Origin: Streptomyces kanamyceticus | Lineage (GTDB): Bacteria; Actinomycetota; Actinomycetes; Streptomycetales; Streptomycetaceae | NCBI RefSeq assembly: GCF_008704495.1 | Contig: NZ_CP023699.1 | Location: forward strand, 1,798,001-1,862,000 | Direction of reading: 5' to 3' | DNA: 64,000 bases | Part shown: piece by piece, positions 32,741-41,804 of the stretch | Position numbering within the stretch: position 1 is the stretch's first letter | Layout: the number at the start of each line of letters is the position of its first letter | Made by a program: the position numbers and the translations under genes | Notes under the pieces: model-generated | Seen by the model: the letters and a program-made list of their open reading frames with translations, nothing else | Told to the model about the DNA's origin: nothing | The model's database searches: none

Positions 32741-33862
32741 GGGAAAGGCAGCTCCGCACGCGGTGCAGGTGTAGACGCGTTCACCCAGCGGCAGGGCGTG
32801 CTTGGCTCTCGCTCCGCACTGTCCGCAGTCCATCGTGGTGTACGCGGGATGAACCAGACGCACGATCCGCCCGTGCTTGCGGGCCATGTGAACCAGGGCC
32901 TGCTTGGTGGCGCCGATGGCGGCGTCCACGGCCTTGCGGGCCATGCTCGACCTGGCCAAGAACTTCGGCTTGAAGTCCTCCACCGCGACCGCGTCATGGT
33001 CCCTGACGACCTTCTTGGCCCACTTGCGGGCGGTGTCCTGACGCTGCCGGGCAACCTGCTTATAGGCCCTGGCCCGCAGCCGCTTGGCCTCCCGGTACCC
33101 CTTCGAGGCAGCCTGGTCCTTGGCGGGTTTACGGCGGGCCATCATTCGGTCGTAGCGCGAAACCTTCGCCTGGACCTTGCACCCGTGCCCGGGGTGGGGC
33201 AGGTCATGATCATCGGAGGTGGTGGTCGCGGTCTCACGCACCCCCCAGTCAATGCCGAGCACCCGCCCGGTTTCAGGCAGCGGTTCGCTCTGCGCGGGCA
33301 CGACGAACGACGCGTACCAGTGGCCTAGACCGTCCCGGTAGATCCGCACCGAAGACGGCACGGCGGGCAGCTCCCGCGACCAGACCACCGTCAGCACGAT
33401 GCCACCCGCCAGATGCAGACGGCTGTCCTGGAGCCGAAAGCCACGCCGCGTGTAATTGAGTGTCGGCTCGCCATGGCGCTTCGTCCTGAAGGCAGGCATC
33501 CCGGCTCGCTGTCGCACCGGGAGACGTTCCTCAGTGTCCTTCAGCGCCTTCGCGCGGGATCTACCGAAGTCCCGGATGGTCTGCTGCTGCGCCACCGAAG
33601 AACCGGATGCCGGCCACGGCGTGCGCGCCCGCGCCTCCGTCAGCATCCGGTCCAACTGCGCCGGGCCACACGTCAACACGGCTTCGGGATGGGCCCGGTT
33701 GTGTGCGTTGGCAGCCATCGACCTGGCCACGCACTCGTTCCACACCCATCGACAACGGCCCCACTCCGCCTCCAGGGCTGCCCGCGCGGTGGACGACAGG
33801 CGCAGCCGGTAGGTGTACCGGGTATACCCGGCATCACCTGTAAGCAGCTGCTGTGTCGCCAT
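32636..33862 (-). CDS. tnpB: TnpB (OrfB), RNA-guided endonuclease of IS200/IS605 family
   Basis: Protein of 408 residues with a complete RuvC-like site: Asp in LGIDWGVRETATTT, Glu in VAVEDFKPKFLA and Asp in FPRDKNSARVML. The zinc ribbon CGQCG ... CTACG lies between the last two. An N-terminal OrfB/HTH region starts RYTYRLRLSSTARAALE. All catalytic residues are present, so it may be active. ATG at 33862 matches the usual N terminus; a longer form from 33955 is possible. No ribosome-binding site is visible. Confidence 0.88.
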   Translation of the reverse strand: MATQQLLTGDAGYTRYTYRLRLSSTARAALEAEWGRCRWVWNECVARSMAANAHNRAHPEAVLTCGPAQLDRMLTEARARTPWPASGSSVAQQQTIRDFGRSRAKALKDTEERLPVRQRAGMPAFRTKRHGEPTLNYTRRGFRLQDSRLHLAGGIVLTVVWSRELPAVPSSVRIYRDGLGHWYASFVVPAQSEPLPETGRVLGIDWGVRETATTTSDDHDLPHPGHGCKVQAKVSRYDRMMARRKPAKDQAASKGYREAKRLRARAYKQVARQRQDTARKWAKKVVRDHDAVAVEDFKPKFLARSSMARKAVDAAIGATKQALVHMARKHGRIVRLVHPAYTTMDCGQCGARAKHALPLGERVYTCTACGAAFPRDKNSARVMLVRARLDPAGAEGISPSGTQFRTAA

Positions 33863-34022
33863 ATAGGCACGGTAGCGGGATAGTTGGGCCCTATGGGGCA
33901 GTTCGGTGGATCTCCCACGTCCTGGCTGGGGCGACGGATTGTCCGCGTCTGACACCTGGGCTCGGACACATTGGCCGACCTGACGCCACCTTGCGCGTCA
34001 CCGAGGCGGACGGCACATCGGT

Positions 34023-34490
34023 GTGCTCCGCTTTGACCTCGCCGGGCTCTGGCCGTACCGCAAGCCCCAACTGCGCCTGGACGGCGTCGACTGGGGCTCC
34101 CTGTGGACCGCCCGCGGGCCAGGACACCAGATCCCCGAGCTGATCGGCAAGGTCACGTCCGACGACAAGAAGACCGCCATGGACGCGGTCCACGACCTGT
34201 ACCGGCTGCTCGTCTCCAAGGACGCGGCGTCGACCGCCGCGGTCCCCGCGATCCCCTTCCTCGTCGAGCTGATGACGGACCCGGACAACATGTCCCGCAG
34301 CACGCTCCTGCTGCTCATCGCGGACCTCGCCGACGTCCGCCAGGCGCGCGGCGGCCGCGGCGACGCCCAGCTCGCCGCGGTCCGCGAGGCACTGCCCGCG
34401 CTGCGGTACCTGCACGACGACCCGGAGTCCTCGATCCGCTGGGCCGCGAACGAACTGGAGCAGAACTGCGCGACGTCACCCGCCTCCTAG
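34023..34490 (+). CDS. hypothetical HEAT-repeat-like protein, possibly 5'-truncated
   Basis: Protein of 155 residues I do not recognise by name. From residue 45 it shows HEAT-like helix pairs: KKTAMDAVHDLYRLLVS, AVPAIPFLVELMTD, STLLLLIADLADVRQ and VREALPALRYLHDDPESSIRWAANELEQN. GTG start at 34023 with only a weak GGACGG upstream. It lies 160 bp from tnpB, so the IS may have removed its promoter or first codons. Convergent with ggt. Confidence 0.65.
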   Translation: MLRFDLAGLWPYRKPQLRLDGVDWGSLWTARGPGHQIPELIGKVTSDDKKTAMDAVHDLYRLLVSKDAASTAAVPAIPFLVELMTDPDNMSRSTLLLLIADLADVRQARGGRGDAQLAAVREALPALRYLHDDPESSIRWAANELEQNCATSPAS

Positions 34491-34503
34491 GGCCTGTCCG
34501 GGG

Positions 34504-36333
34504 TCACTTGGCAGGGTGCACCACCATCGCGGAGCCGCCGCCCCTGCGGACCTTCTCCGCGGCCGCGAGCCACTGGCCGTTCGGCAGCCGCTGCACGCCG
34601 GTGGCGGCGCCGATCTCCGGGTTCTGCTTGAAGGAGTGCCCGAGGGATTCGAGCGAACCCCTGAGCGGGCTGTTCCACAGGCCCGGTTCGAGCTCGGTCT
34701 GTGCGGCGTTGCGCTGGCTGGCGCGCGGCGCGGCGATCGCGTCGACCAGCGGCAGGCCCCGGTCGACCAAGCCCGTGAGGGTCTGCAGGACGGTGGTGAT
34801 GATGGTCGCGCCGCCCGGCGAGCCGAGCGCCACCACCGGCTTGCCGTGCTTGAGGACGATCGTCGGGGCGATCGAGGAGCGCGGCCGCTTGCCGGGACCC
34901 GGCAGGTTCGGGTCGTGCACCGCCGGGTCCGCGGGCGCGAAGGAGAAGTCCGTCAGCTCGTTGTTGAGCAGGAATCCACGGCCGGGCACGGTGATGCCGC
35001 TGCCGCCCGTCGACTCGATGGTGAGGGTGTACGAGACGACGTTGCCCCACTTGTCTGCGGCCGTCAGATGGGTGGTGTTCTCGCCCTCGTACGTCGTGGG
35101 GGCCGCCTTGTCGCCCGCGGCGCACGGCTTGGGGTGGCGCGGGTCGCCGGGCGCGAGCGGGCTCTTGAGCACCGCGTCGTCCTTGATCAGGCACTCCCGC
35201 GAGTCCGCGAACCGCTGCGAGAGGAGCTGCTTGGTCGGTACGTCCTCGAAGGCGGGGTCGCCCACCCAGCGCCCGCGGTCGGCGAACGCGATCCGGCTGG
35301 CCTCGATGTAGCGGTGCAGGTACGCGGCCTCGGACGCCTTCGAGAGGTCGGTCCGCTCCAGGATGTTGAGCGCCTCGCCGACGGTCGTGCCGCCGGAGGA
35401 CGAGGGCGCCATGGAGTAGACGTCGAGGCCCCGGTAGGAGGCCTTCGTGGGCTTCTGGCGCTTCACCGCGTACGCCGCGAGGTCCTTGGCGGAGAGGTCG
35501 CCGGGACGGGCCACGCGCCCTGACGCCGGGTCGACCGGGGGCTTGTTCACCGTGCGGACGACGTCCTTGCCGATGCCGCCCCGGTACAGCGCGCCGACGC
35601 CCTTGCGGCCCAGCTCCTCGTACGTACGCGCGAGATCGGGGTTCTTGAACGTCGAGCCGACCACCGGGAGCTGCCCGCCCGGCAGGAACAGCTCGGCCGT
35701 GTCGGGGAAGTCCTTGAAACGTTTCTGGTTCGACTCGGTCTGCGAGCGGAAGGTCGGATCGACCGTGAAGCCGTCGCGGGCCAGGCGCTCGGCGGGCTTC
35801 AGGAGCGTGCCGAGCCGTTTGCTGCCCCACTTGTCGAGCGCCGACTGCCAGGTGGCGGGCGTGCCGGGAGTGCCGACGCCGAGGCCGCTGGTGACCGCGG
35901 ACTCGAACGGGATGGGCTTGCCGTTCTCCAGGAAGAGCCCGGAGTCGGCGGTGCGCGGGGCGGTCTCGCGCCCGTCGATGGTGCTGACCTTGTGGGTCTT
36001 GGCGTCGTAGTGGACGAAGTAGCCGCCGCCTCCGACACCCGCCGAGTAGGGCTCGGTCACCCCGAGCGCGGCGGCGGTGGCGACGGCCGCGTCCACGGCG
36101 TTGCCACCCTTCCTCAGGACCTCGATGCCCGCCGCGGAGGCGTCCGCGTCGACGCTGGCGACAGCGCCTCCGTGGCCGACCGCGACCGGCACCTTCTCCG
36201 GTGCCGATGCCGGTCCCGACGCGAGAGCCGGTTCCGCTGAGCGCGTAGGCGAAGGGGGCGCGGCCGCACCGACCGACACCAATACCCCTCCGACCGCCAA
36301 TAGCGTCAGATTCCGTACGACAGCGCGACGCAT
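34504..36333 (-). CDS. ggt: gamma-glutamyltransferase, secreted
   Basis: Protein of 609 residues. The N-terminal signal peptide is NLTLLAVGGVLVSVGAAAP. The autoprocessing site that creates the catalytic Thr is in ENTTHLTAADKWGNVVSYT, with substrate loop SSIAPTIV and LGSPGGATIITT downstream and GGNAVDAAVATA upstream. It cleaves glutathione-type gamma-glutamyl bonds outside the cell. Mycothiol users such as Streptomyces use these enzymes for peptide scavenging. ATG at 36333 has GGAGG 5 bp upstream. Confidence 0.92.
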   Translation of the reverse strand: MRRAVVRNLTLLAVGGVLVSVGAAAPPSPTRSAEPALASGPASAPEKVPVAVGHGGAVASVDADASAAGIEVLRKGGNAVDAAVATAAALGVTEPYSAGVGGGGYFVHYDAKTHKVSTIDGRETAPRTADSGLFLENGKPIPFESAVTSGLGVGTPGTPATWQSALDKWGSKRLGTLLKPAERLARDGFTVDPTFRSQTESNQKRFKDFPDTAELFLPGGQLPVVGSTFKNPDLARTYEELGRKGVGALYRGGIGKDVVRTVNKPPVDPASGRVARPGDLSAKDLAAYAVKRQKPTKASYRGLDVYSMAPSSSGGTTVGEALNILERTDLSKASEAAYLHRYIEASRIAFADRGRWVGDPAFEDVPTKQLLSQRFADSRECLIKDDAVLKSPLAPGDPRHPKPCAAGDKAAPTTYEGENTTHLTAADKWGNVVSYTLTIESTGGSGITVPGRGFLLNNELTDFSFAPADPAVHDPNLPGPGKRPRSSIAPTIVLKHGKPVVALGSPGGATIITTVLQTLTGLVDRGLPLVDAIAAPRASQRNAAQTELEPGLWNSPLRGSLESLGHSFKQNPEIGAATGVQRLPNGQWLAAAEKVRRGGGSAMVVHPAK

Positions 36334-36437
36334 CCGTACCTCCAGTCAACAGCCGTCTGCGCAGCGTAACTTCGAGTCCCCCGCCGCGTCAGGACCTCCT
36401 CGAACACCGGTCCGGGAGCCCGCTAGCATGCGCCCCC

Positions 36438-37193
36438 ATGACTGAAGACGTGCGCAATATCGTCCTCGGCCTGATCGCGGTCGGCATCAGTGCCGTCCTT
36501 GGCTGGCTAGCCCGCTCCTACCTGTGGAAGCGCAAGCTCCGCCGCAAGCAGGCCTTCTTCGGGCTGCCCGAGAACTCCGAGTCGCTGCTCGTGGTCAACC
36601 GCGACGCGGGCGGGCCCGAGCTCACCGTGGTGCGCCACGACGTGTTCGCGCTCATCGAGCTGGCCGGGGTCATCAGGGAGTGCGGGTCGCACGCGCAGAT
36701 CGTCGCCCACGACGCGGCGCAGCAGGGCTTCGGCGAGCGCACCGAGTTCTGCGTGGGCAGCCCGGTGGCGAATCGCCGGATGGCCGCGCACATGCATTCG
36801 CTCCTGCCCGGCGTCCGCGTGAACACCGAGCCGGAGCCGATACCGGACCGCGGCGCCTTCCAGATCGGCAGCGAGCGCTACCGCCTGGAGTCGGGCCTTT
36901 CCGAGTACGTCATCCTCGCCAGGCTCACCGCCGACCAGGGCCAGGAGGCGAGACCGGTCTTCCTCTTCTGCGGCCAGCGCGCGGTCACCAGCCAGGCGGC
37001 AACCCGCTATCTGGCCCGCCACCACGAGAAGCTCGCCCGCAAGCACGGCAACAACCCCTTCGTGCTGCTCCTGAAGGTCGTCAACTCCCAGGCGTACGGT
37101 CCCGACGTCGTCGAGCTCGTGGCGGACGTGACGCGCGCGGCGCAGACCCCGCTGCCCGCCCCCTCTGCGCGCACGTCCCATCGCGCCAAGTGA
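36438..37193 (+). CDS. hypothetical membrane-anchored protein
   Basis: Protein of 251 residues with one N-terminal membrane segment (IVLGLIAVGISAVLGWLA) followed by a KRKLRRK stop-transfer stretch and a cytoplasmic domain of about 215 residues. That domain contains LLVVNRDAGGPELTVVRHDV and FLFCGQRAVTSQAATRYLARHH. I recognise no family; similar proteins are common in Streptomyces as hypothetical. TAGCAT lies 8 bp before the ATG and there is no ribosome-binding site, so the mRNA may be leaderless. Confidence 0.78.
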   Translation: MTEDVRNIVLGLIAVGISAVLGWLARSYLWKRKLRRKQAFFGLPENSESLLVVNRDAGGPELTVVRHDVFALIELAGVIRECGSHAQIVAHDAAQQGFGERTEFCVGSPVANRRMAAHMHSLLPGVRVNTEPEPIPDRGAFQIGSERYRLESGLSEYVILARLTADQGQEARPVFLFCGQRAVTSQAATRYLARHHEKLARKHGNNPFVLLLKVVNSQAYGPDVVELVADVTRAAQTPLPAPSARTSHRAK

Positions 37194-37327
37194 CGCCGCG
37201 CTCACCGTGCGCCGACACCATCCGGCGCCTTCTGTGATCTAGCAGGCAATTTCCGGACATCGTGCAACCTGAAGGCGGCTTCAGGACTCTTTCCGTGCAG
37301 TCCACATTCGCACGGAGGTACGTTTCC

Positions 37328-38515
37328 TTGACCCCCCAGAGCTCTTCGAGCCGCCGACGCCCCCTTCGCACCCGCCACGTGGCGACCGCGGGAGTCGCTG
37401 TCCTTGCCGCCGCCCTGAGCGCCTGCTCGGGCGGCAGCGGCTCCTCCGGCGCCGACAAGGCCGCCGAGAAACCGAAGATCTCGGTGAACCTCTCGGGACA
37501 GCAGGCGAAGGCGGGCGGCCCGGTCGAGGTGAAGCTGGCCGACGGCAAGCTGAAGAACGTCACGGTCGCCGACGCCAAGGGCGCGAAGCTGCCCGGCAAG
37601 CTCTCGGCGAACGGCACCAGCTGGACCTCGGAGCGCAAGGCCGCACCCGGCACCGCGTACCAGGTCGAGGCGACCACCGACCAGGGCGGCAGCGCGAAGC
37701 ACTCCTTCAGGACGGCCAAGCCCGACAAGGTCAACAAGGTGACGCTCGCCCCGGGCAAGAACACCACCGTCGGCATCGCCCAGCCGCTGTCCATCACCTT
37801 CGACAACCCGGTGCGCAACAAGGCCGAGGTCGAGAAGCACCTGAAGGTGACGACCTCGAACGACACCGAGGGGTCCTGGGGCTGGATCAAGAACTACGAC
37901 GGCAAGGACCGCGTCGACTGGCGCCCCAAGGAGTACTGGAAGTCCGGTACGAAGGTGAAGCTGGACGCCGACCTCAACGGCATCGACTCGGGCGGGAACG
38001 ACTGGTTCGTCCGCGACTACGCGACGAACTTCACCATCGGCAAGAGCCAGGTCGTCAAGGTGAACCTGGACAGCAAGACGGCGACCCTCACCCGCGACGG
38101 CAAGACCCTGAAGTCGCTGCCGATGTCGGCGGGCACCCCGGGCGGCGACAAGGCGTCCTGGGGCGGCACCTCGGTCCTGATGTCGAAGGAGGGCACGATC
38201 AACATGCGCTCCGAGACCGTGGGCCTCGGCGACGCCTACGACAAGATGGTCGACTACTCGATGCGCCTGACCTGGTCGGGCATGTACGCGCACGCGGCCC
38301 CGTGGAACGCCTCGTACTTCGGCAACACCAACCACAGCTCCGGCTGCGTGGGCATGAGCGACGGCGACGCGGGCTGGCTCTACCGCCAGGCCCAGATAGG
38401 CGACCCCTTCGAGGTCACCGGGAGCGGCTCGAAGGGCGTCCCCGACCCGGGCAACGGCTACGGCGAGTGGAACATCTCCTGGTCGGACTGGCAGGCGAAG
38501 AGCGCGCTGAAGTAG
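37328..38515 (+). CDS. L,D-transpeptidase lipoprotein (Ig-like plus YkuD domains)
   Basis: Protein of 395 residues. After an Arg-rich N-terminus comes a signal with lipobox (AVLAAALSAC; lipidated Cys), two Ig-like domains (about 45-230), then a YkuD domain with catalytic HSSGCVGM (the HxxGC motif). It forms 3-3 cross-links in peptidoglycan on the outer face of the membrane. TTG at 37328 chosen because a perfect GGAGG lies 9 bp before it; longer forms from GTG at 37262 have no such site. Confidence 0.9.
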   Translation: MTPQSSSSRRRPLRTRHVATAGVAVLAAALSACSGGSGSSGADKAAEKPKISVNLSGQQAKAGGPVEVKLADGKLKNVTVADAKGAKLPGKLSANGTSWTSERKAAPGTAYQVEATTDQGGSAKHSFRTAKPDKVNKVTLAPGKNTTVGIAQPLSITFDNPVRNKAEVEKHLKVTTSNDTEGSWGWIKNYDGKDRVDWRPKEYWKSGTKVKLDADLNGIDSGGNDWFVRDYATNFTIGKSQVVKVNLDSKTATLTRDGKTLKSLPMSAGTPGGDKASWGGTSVLMSKEGTINMRSETVGLGDAYDKMVDYSMRLTWSGMYAHAAPWNASYFGNTNHSSGCVGMSDGDAGWLYRQAQIGDPFEVTGSGSKGVPDPGNGYGEWNISWSDWQAKSALK

Positions 38516-38536
38516 GCACACCCACCTCAAAGATCG

Positions 38537-38612
38537 TTACCGGGGCGTAACTTACCGACGGGTTACCCCTGGTAAAGATTCGCGGTTACCGTCGGGTCAC
38601 TTTGCACTTTCA
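38537..38612. promoter_or_regulatory. Cluster of GTTACC half-sites upstream of the S15-type peptidase
   Basis: Between 38537 and 38606 are GTTACCGGGGCGTAAC, a TTACC ... GGTAA pair, and CCGACGG ... CCGTCGG arms. This forms a nested set of inverted repeats in a 116-bp gap. Probably an operator for a repressor of the peptidase gene, or part of a terminator for the L,D-transpeptidase. Confidence 0.4.
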
Positions 38613-38631
38613 ACGAGTGAGGAAGTGACCC

Positions 38632-40248
38632 GTGAGCCACCCGCACCCGCACCGCGTCCTGCGCACGACCACCGTGGGCGCCGTCTCGGCCACCCTCGTC
38701 GCCGGGGCCGCCTTCGGCCTGGCCCCGGCGGCGCAGGCGGCACCGGCCGCCGGGCCGCGGGCCGCGAGCGCCGCCGACGCGCGTTCGGCCGACGTACGCT
38801 TCGTCGACATCCCCGGCGACGGCGGCACGGTCCTCAAGGCCAACGTCTTCACCCCGAAGGGCGCGAAGCCCGGCACGACGTTCCCCTCGATCGTGCTGCC
38901 CACCAGTTGGGCCATGCCCCAGATCGAATACGTCGCCCAGGCCCAGAAGCTCGCCGACTCCGGCTACGTCGTGGTCAGTTACAACTCCCGCGGCTTCTGG
39001 CAGTCCGGCGGCGAGATCGAGACCGCGGGCCCCAAGGACATCGCCGACGCCTCCAAGGTCATCGACTGGACCCTGAAGAACACCCCCGCCGACCCGTCGA
39101 AGGTCGGCATGGCGGGCGTCTCGTACGGCGCGGGCATCAGCCTGCTGACCGCGGGCCACGACAAGCGGGTCAAGGCCGTCGCCGCGATGAGCGGCTGGGG
39201 CGACCTGATCGACTCCATCTACAGCGGCCGCACCCAGCACTTCCAGGCCGCGGCCCTGCTCGGCGGCGCGGGCGCGCTCACCGGACGTCCAGGACCCGAA
39301 CTCCAGCGGACCCTCAAGGACTTCCTCGGGTCCAACCTGGACAAGGAGGACGAGATGATCGCGTGGGGCAAGAAGCGCTCCCCCGCGACCTATCTCGACC
39401 AGATCAACAAGAACGGCGCGGCCATCATGCTCGGCAACGCCTGGGGCGACACGCTCTTCCCGCCCAACCAGTACGCGAAGTTCTACGAGCGCCTCACCGG
39501 ACCCAAGCGCCTGGAGTTCCGCCCGGGCGACCACGCGACGGCCGAGGCGACAGGCCTGCTCGGCCTGCCCAACGACACCTGGACCTCGACCCAGCGGTGG
39601 TTCGACCACTACCTCAAGGGCGCGGACAACGGCATCGACAAGGAGCAGCCGGTCCAGCTCAAGTCCCGGTCCACCGGCGGCTACGAGGGCTACCCGGACT
39701 GGAAGTCGGTCGGACCGACCCACAAGAAGATCGAGATGGCGGGCGACACCACGATCCGCGCGAACGTCGACTCGGGCGCCAACGGCGGCATCGCCATCCT
39801 CTCCAACGCCCTCGACCAGTTCTTCAAGATCCCGCCGATGGCCTCGGTGCCGCTGCTCCCGCGCCGCTACGCGGGCGTCTGGCAGTCCGAGAGGTACGCG
39901 TCGGCCCAGCGGGTCCGCGGGACGGCGAAGCTGCACACCACGCTCTCCAGCACCAAGGAGAGCGGCACCCTCGTCGCGTACCTCTACGACGTGGGCCCGC
40001 TCGGCCTCGGCAAGCTGGTCAGCAACGCGCCGTACACCTTCCACGGCAAGACACCCGGCAAGCCGTTCGGCGTGGACCTGGAGTTGTTCTCCACGGCCTA
40101 CGACGTACCGGCTGGGCACAAGCTCGCCCTGGTCGTCGACACGGTCGACCCGCTCTACATCGAGCACAACCCGTCCGGCGCGCAGCTGACCTTCTCCTCG
40201 CCCGAGGCGGACCCGTCGTACCTGTCCGTCCCGCTGCGCGAGCAGTGA
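38632..40248 (+). CDS. secreted S15/CocE-type (X-Pro dipeptidyl-peptidase-like) hydrolase
   Basis: Protein of 538 residues. A signal peptide ends near AAQAAPAAG. An alpha/beta-hydrolase domain carries the nucleophile GVSYGAGISLL (Ser about residue 162), with acid region LGNAWGDTLFPP and His in FRPGDHATAEA. A C-terminal jelly-roll domain (WQSERYASAQRVRG ... SGTLVAYLYDVG ... PSGAQLTFSS) is typical of S15/CocE enzymes. It is secreted and acts on peptides or esters. GTG at 38632 with GAGGAAG upstream. Confidence 0.88.
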   Translation: MSHPHPHRVLRTTTVGAVSATLVAGAAFGLAPAAQAAPAAGPRAASAADARSADVRFVDIPGDGGTVLKANVFTPKGAKPGTTFPSIVLPTSWAMPQIEYVAQAQKLADSGYVVVSYNSRGFWQSGGEIETAGPKDIADASKVIDWTLKNTPADPSKVGMAGVSYGAGISLLTAGHDKRVKAVAAMSGWGDLIDSIYSGRTQHFQAAALLGGAGALTGRPGPELQRTLKDFLGSNLDKEDEMIAWGKKRSPATYLDQINKNGAAIMLGNAWGDTLFPPNQYAKFYERLTGPKRLEFRPGDHATAEATGLLGLPNDTWTSTQRWFDHYLKGADNGIDKEQPVQLKSRSTGGYEGYPDWKSVGPTHKKIEMAGDTTIRANVDSGANGGIAILSNALDQFFKIPPMASVPLLPRRYAGVWQSERYASAQRVRGTAKLHTTLSSTKESGTLVAYLYDVGPLGLGKLVSNAPYTFHGKTPGKPFGVDLELFSTAYDVPAGHKLALVVDTVDPLYIEHNPSGAQLTFSSPEADPSYLSVPLREQ

Positions 40249-40254
40249 TCACCG

Positions 40255-40306
40255 GCTGCTGCCGGGTGGGCCTGGCCCTGCTGGCTACTGCGTACCCGGC
40301 AGCAGC
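40255..40306. terminator. Bidirectional terminator between S15-type gene and gluD
   Basis: GCTGCTGCCGGGT (40255-40267) pairs perfectly with ACCCGGCAGCAGC (40294-40306), with a 26-base loop. It overlaps the end of gluD and lies between convergent genes. No U-tract, as usual in Streptomyces. Confidence 0.55.
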
Positions 40307-41154
40307 GTCCCTGGTTCGGCCGGGGCGACGTCCGCGGCCTCGGTCTTGGGATTGCGCTGCTGACGCCTGGACACCCACTGGGCGAACCACGACAGCAACA
40401 TGCACATCCCGATGTAGATCGGCGAGATCACCATTACTACGGGGATGAACGGCAAATCGTAGTCGAGATTCGACGCGATGAGCTTCCCGGCATGGAGGAA
40501 CTCCTCATAGGTGATCAGATAACCGAGCGACGTGTCCTTCAGGGCCACCACCAACTGGCTGATGATGGCGGGCAACATCGCGCGCACGGCCTGCGGCACC
40601 AGGACGTACGACATGACCTGGGTCTTGCGCATGCCGAGGGCGTACGCCGCCTCCCGCTGCCCCCTCTCCACGGAGTTGACGCCGGATCGGAAGACCTCGG
40701 CGAGCACCGAACCGTTGTAGAGCGTGAGTCCGGCGACAAGGGCGGGCAGCGGCTGGACCTTCAGCGCCACGAAGACGAAGAAGATCATCACGAGGACCGG
40801 CATCGCCCGGAAGAACTCCACGAGCAGCGTGGCCACCCAGCGCACCGGACGGTGGTCGGAGAGCCGTCCCATGGCGAGCAGTCCGCCGAGGGCGAGCGCG
40901 AGGACCGCGGAGATCGCGAAGGCCTTGAGCGTGTTGCCGAGGCCGCGCAGGAGCAGTTCCTGGATGCCCTTGTACTCGAAGGGCGTCCACTTCGTCGCCG
41001 TGAACTGGTCGGTGTCGAAGAGCAGGTACAGGATCCAGGCGACGAGCCCGAGGACGACCACGGTGGAGAGCAGCCCGTACAGCTTGTGCCGCCGTACGGT
41101 CTTGGGCCCCGGGACGTCGTAGAGGGCGGTCGAATCGTGGGAGATGGCTTTCAT
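40285..41154 (-). CDS. gluD: glutamate ABC transporter permease GluD
   Basis: Permease of 289 residues with an N-terminal transmembrane segment (LYGLLSTVVVLGLVAWILYLLF) and a BPD_transp_1 core. The EAA loop is EAAYALGMRKTQVMSYVLVPQAVRAMLPAI. The C-terminal tail is longer and hydrophilic, typical of actinobacterial GluD. ATG overlaps the gluC stop by 4 bp. Part of gluABCD for amino-acid uptake. Confidence 0.92.
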   Translation of the reverse strand: MKAISHDSTALYDVPGPKTVRRHKLYGLLSTVVVLGLVAWILYLLFDTDQFTATKWTPFEYKGIQELLLRGLGNTLKAFAISAVLALALGGLLAMGRLSDHRPVRWVATLLVEFFRAMPVLVMIFFVFVALKVQPLPALVAGLTLYNGSVLAEVFRSGVNSVERGQREAAYALGMRKTQVMSYVLVPQAVRAMLPAIISQLVVALKDTSLGYLITYEEFLHAGKLIASNLDYDLPFIPVVMVISPIYIGMCMLLSWFAQWVSRRQQRNPKTEAADVAPAEPGTLLPGTQ

Positions 41155-41795
41155 CGGGCGACTCCCCAGCGCTTTTCGAGGATGTTGAAGACCGCGCTGA
41201 TGGCGAGGGTGATGATGAGGTACCCGAGGGCGATCCAGACGAAGGTCCAGACGATGTTGTAGCCCAGCTCGCTGAGCGTCTTGTACGTGCCGAGCAGCTC
41301 GGTGACGCTGAACGCGCCCGCGATCGCCGAGTTCTTGGCGAGCGCGATGAGGTTGGAGCCGACCGGCGCGATGACCGAGCGGAACGCCTGCGGCAGCACG
41401 ACCACGGACAGCGTCTGCCCGAAGGACATGCCCAGACTGCGGGCCGCCTCGCCCTGTCCCTTGGGCACGGTGTTGATGCCCGAGCGGATCGCCTCGCAGA
41501 TGAAGGCGGAGGTGTAGCAGCCGAGCGCGAGCACCGCGAACACCTTGAAGGGCAGCACGAGTCCGAAGCGCGGGAGTCCAAGGAGCACGGCGAAGAAGAG
41601 CAGCGTGAGCGGGGTGTTGCGCAGGACCGTCACCCACACCGTGCCGAACACCCGGAAGGATCCGACGGGCGCGACCCGGAACGACGCCATGAGGAAGCCG
41701 AGCACGAGCGCGAGGACCGAGGCGTAGACGGTGAGTTCGACGGTGCCGATGAAGCCTTCGCCGAACGTGGAGAAATTGTCTGTCAGTACGTCCAC
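41151..41795 (-). CDS. gluC: glutamate ABC transporter permease GluC
   Basis: Permease of 214 residues with about five membrane segments. The EAA loop is EAARSLGMSFGQTLSVVVLPQAFRSVIAPV, which contacts the ATPase. It pairs with GluD to form the membrane channel. It lies 9 bp after gluB and overlaps gluD. Confidence 0.92.
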   Translation of the reverse strand: MDVLTDNFSTFGEGFIGTVELTVYASVLALVLGFLMASFRVAPVGSFRVFGTVWVTVLRNTPLTLLFFAVLLGLPRFGLVLPFKVFAVLALGCYTSAFICEAIRSGINTVPKGQGEAARSLGMSFGQTLSVVVLPQAFRSVIAPVGSNLIALAKNSAIAGAFSVTELLGTYKTLSELGYNIVWTFVWIALGYLIITLAISAVFNILEKRWGVAR

Positions 41796-41804
41796 GACGC
41801 CTCC

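Larger units (their letters stand above)
32600..33862 (-). mobile_element. IS200/IS605-type element (TnpB only, IS1341-like); left end not resolved
   Basis: Contains tnpB and a right-end subterminal hairpin: CCCCTCCC-TGAC-GGGAGGGG (32607-32626) flanked by GAAT and ATTC (32600-32603, 32627-32630). No tnpA (Y1 transposase) is present, so the element cannot move alone. The left end lies somewhere between 33863 and 34022 but I see no clear hairpin there. Confidence 0.75.
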
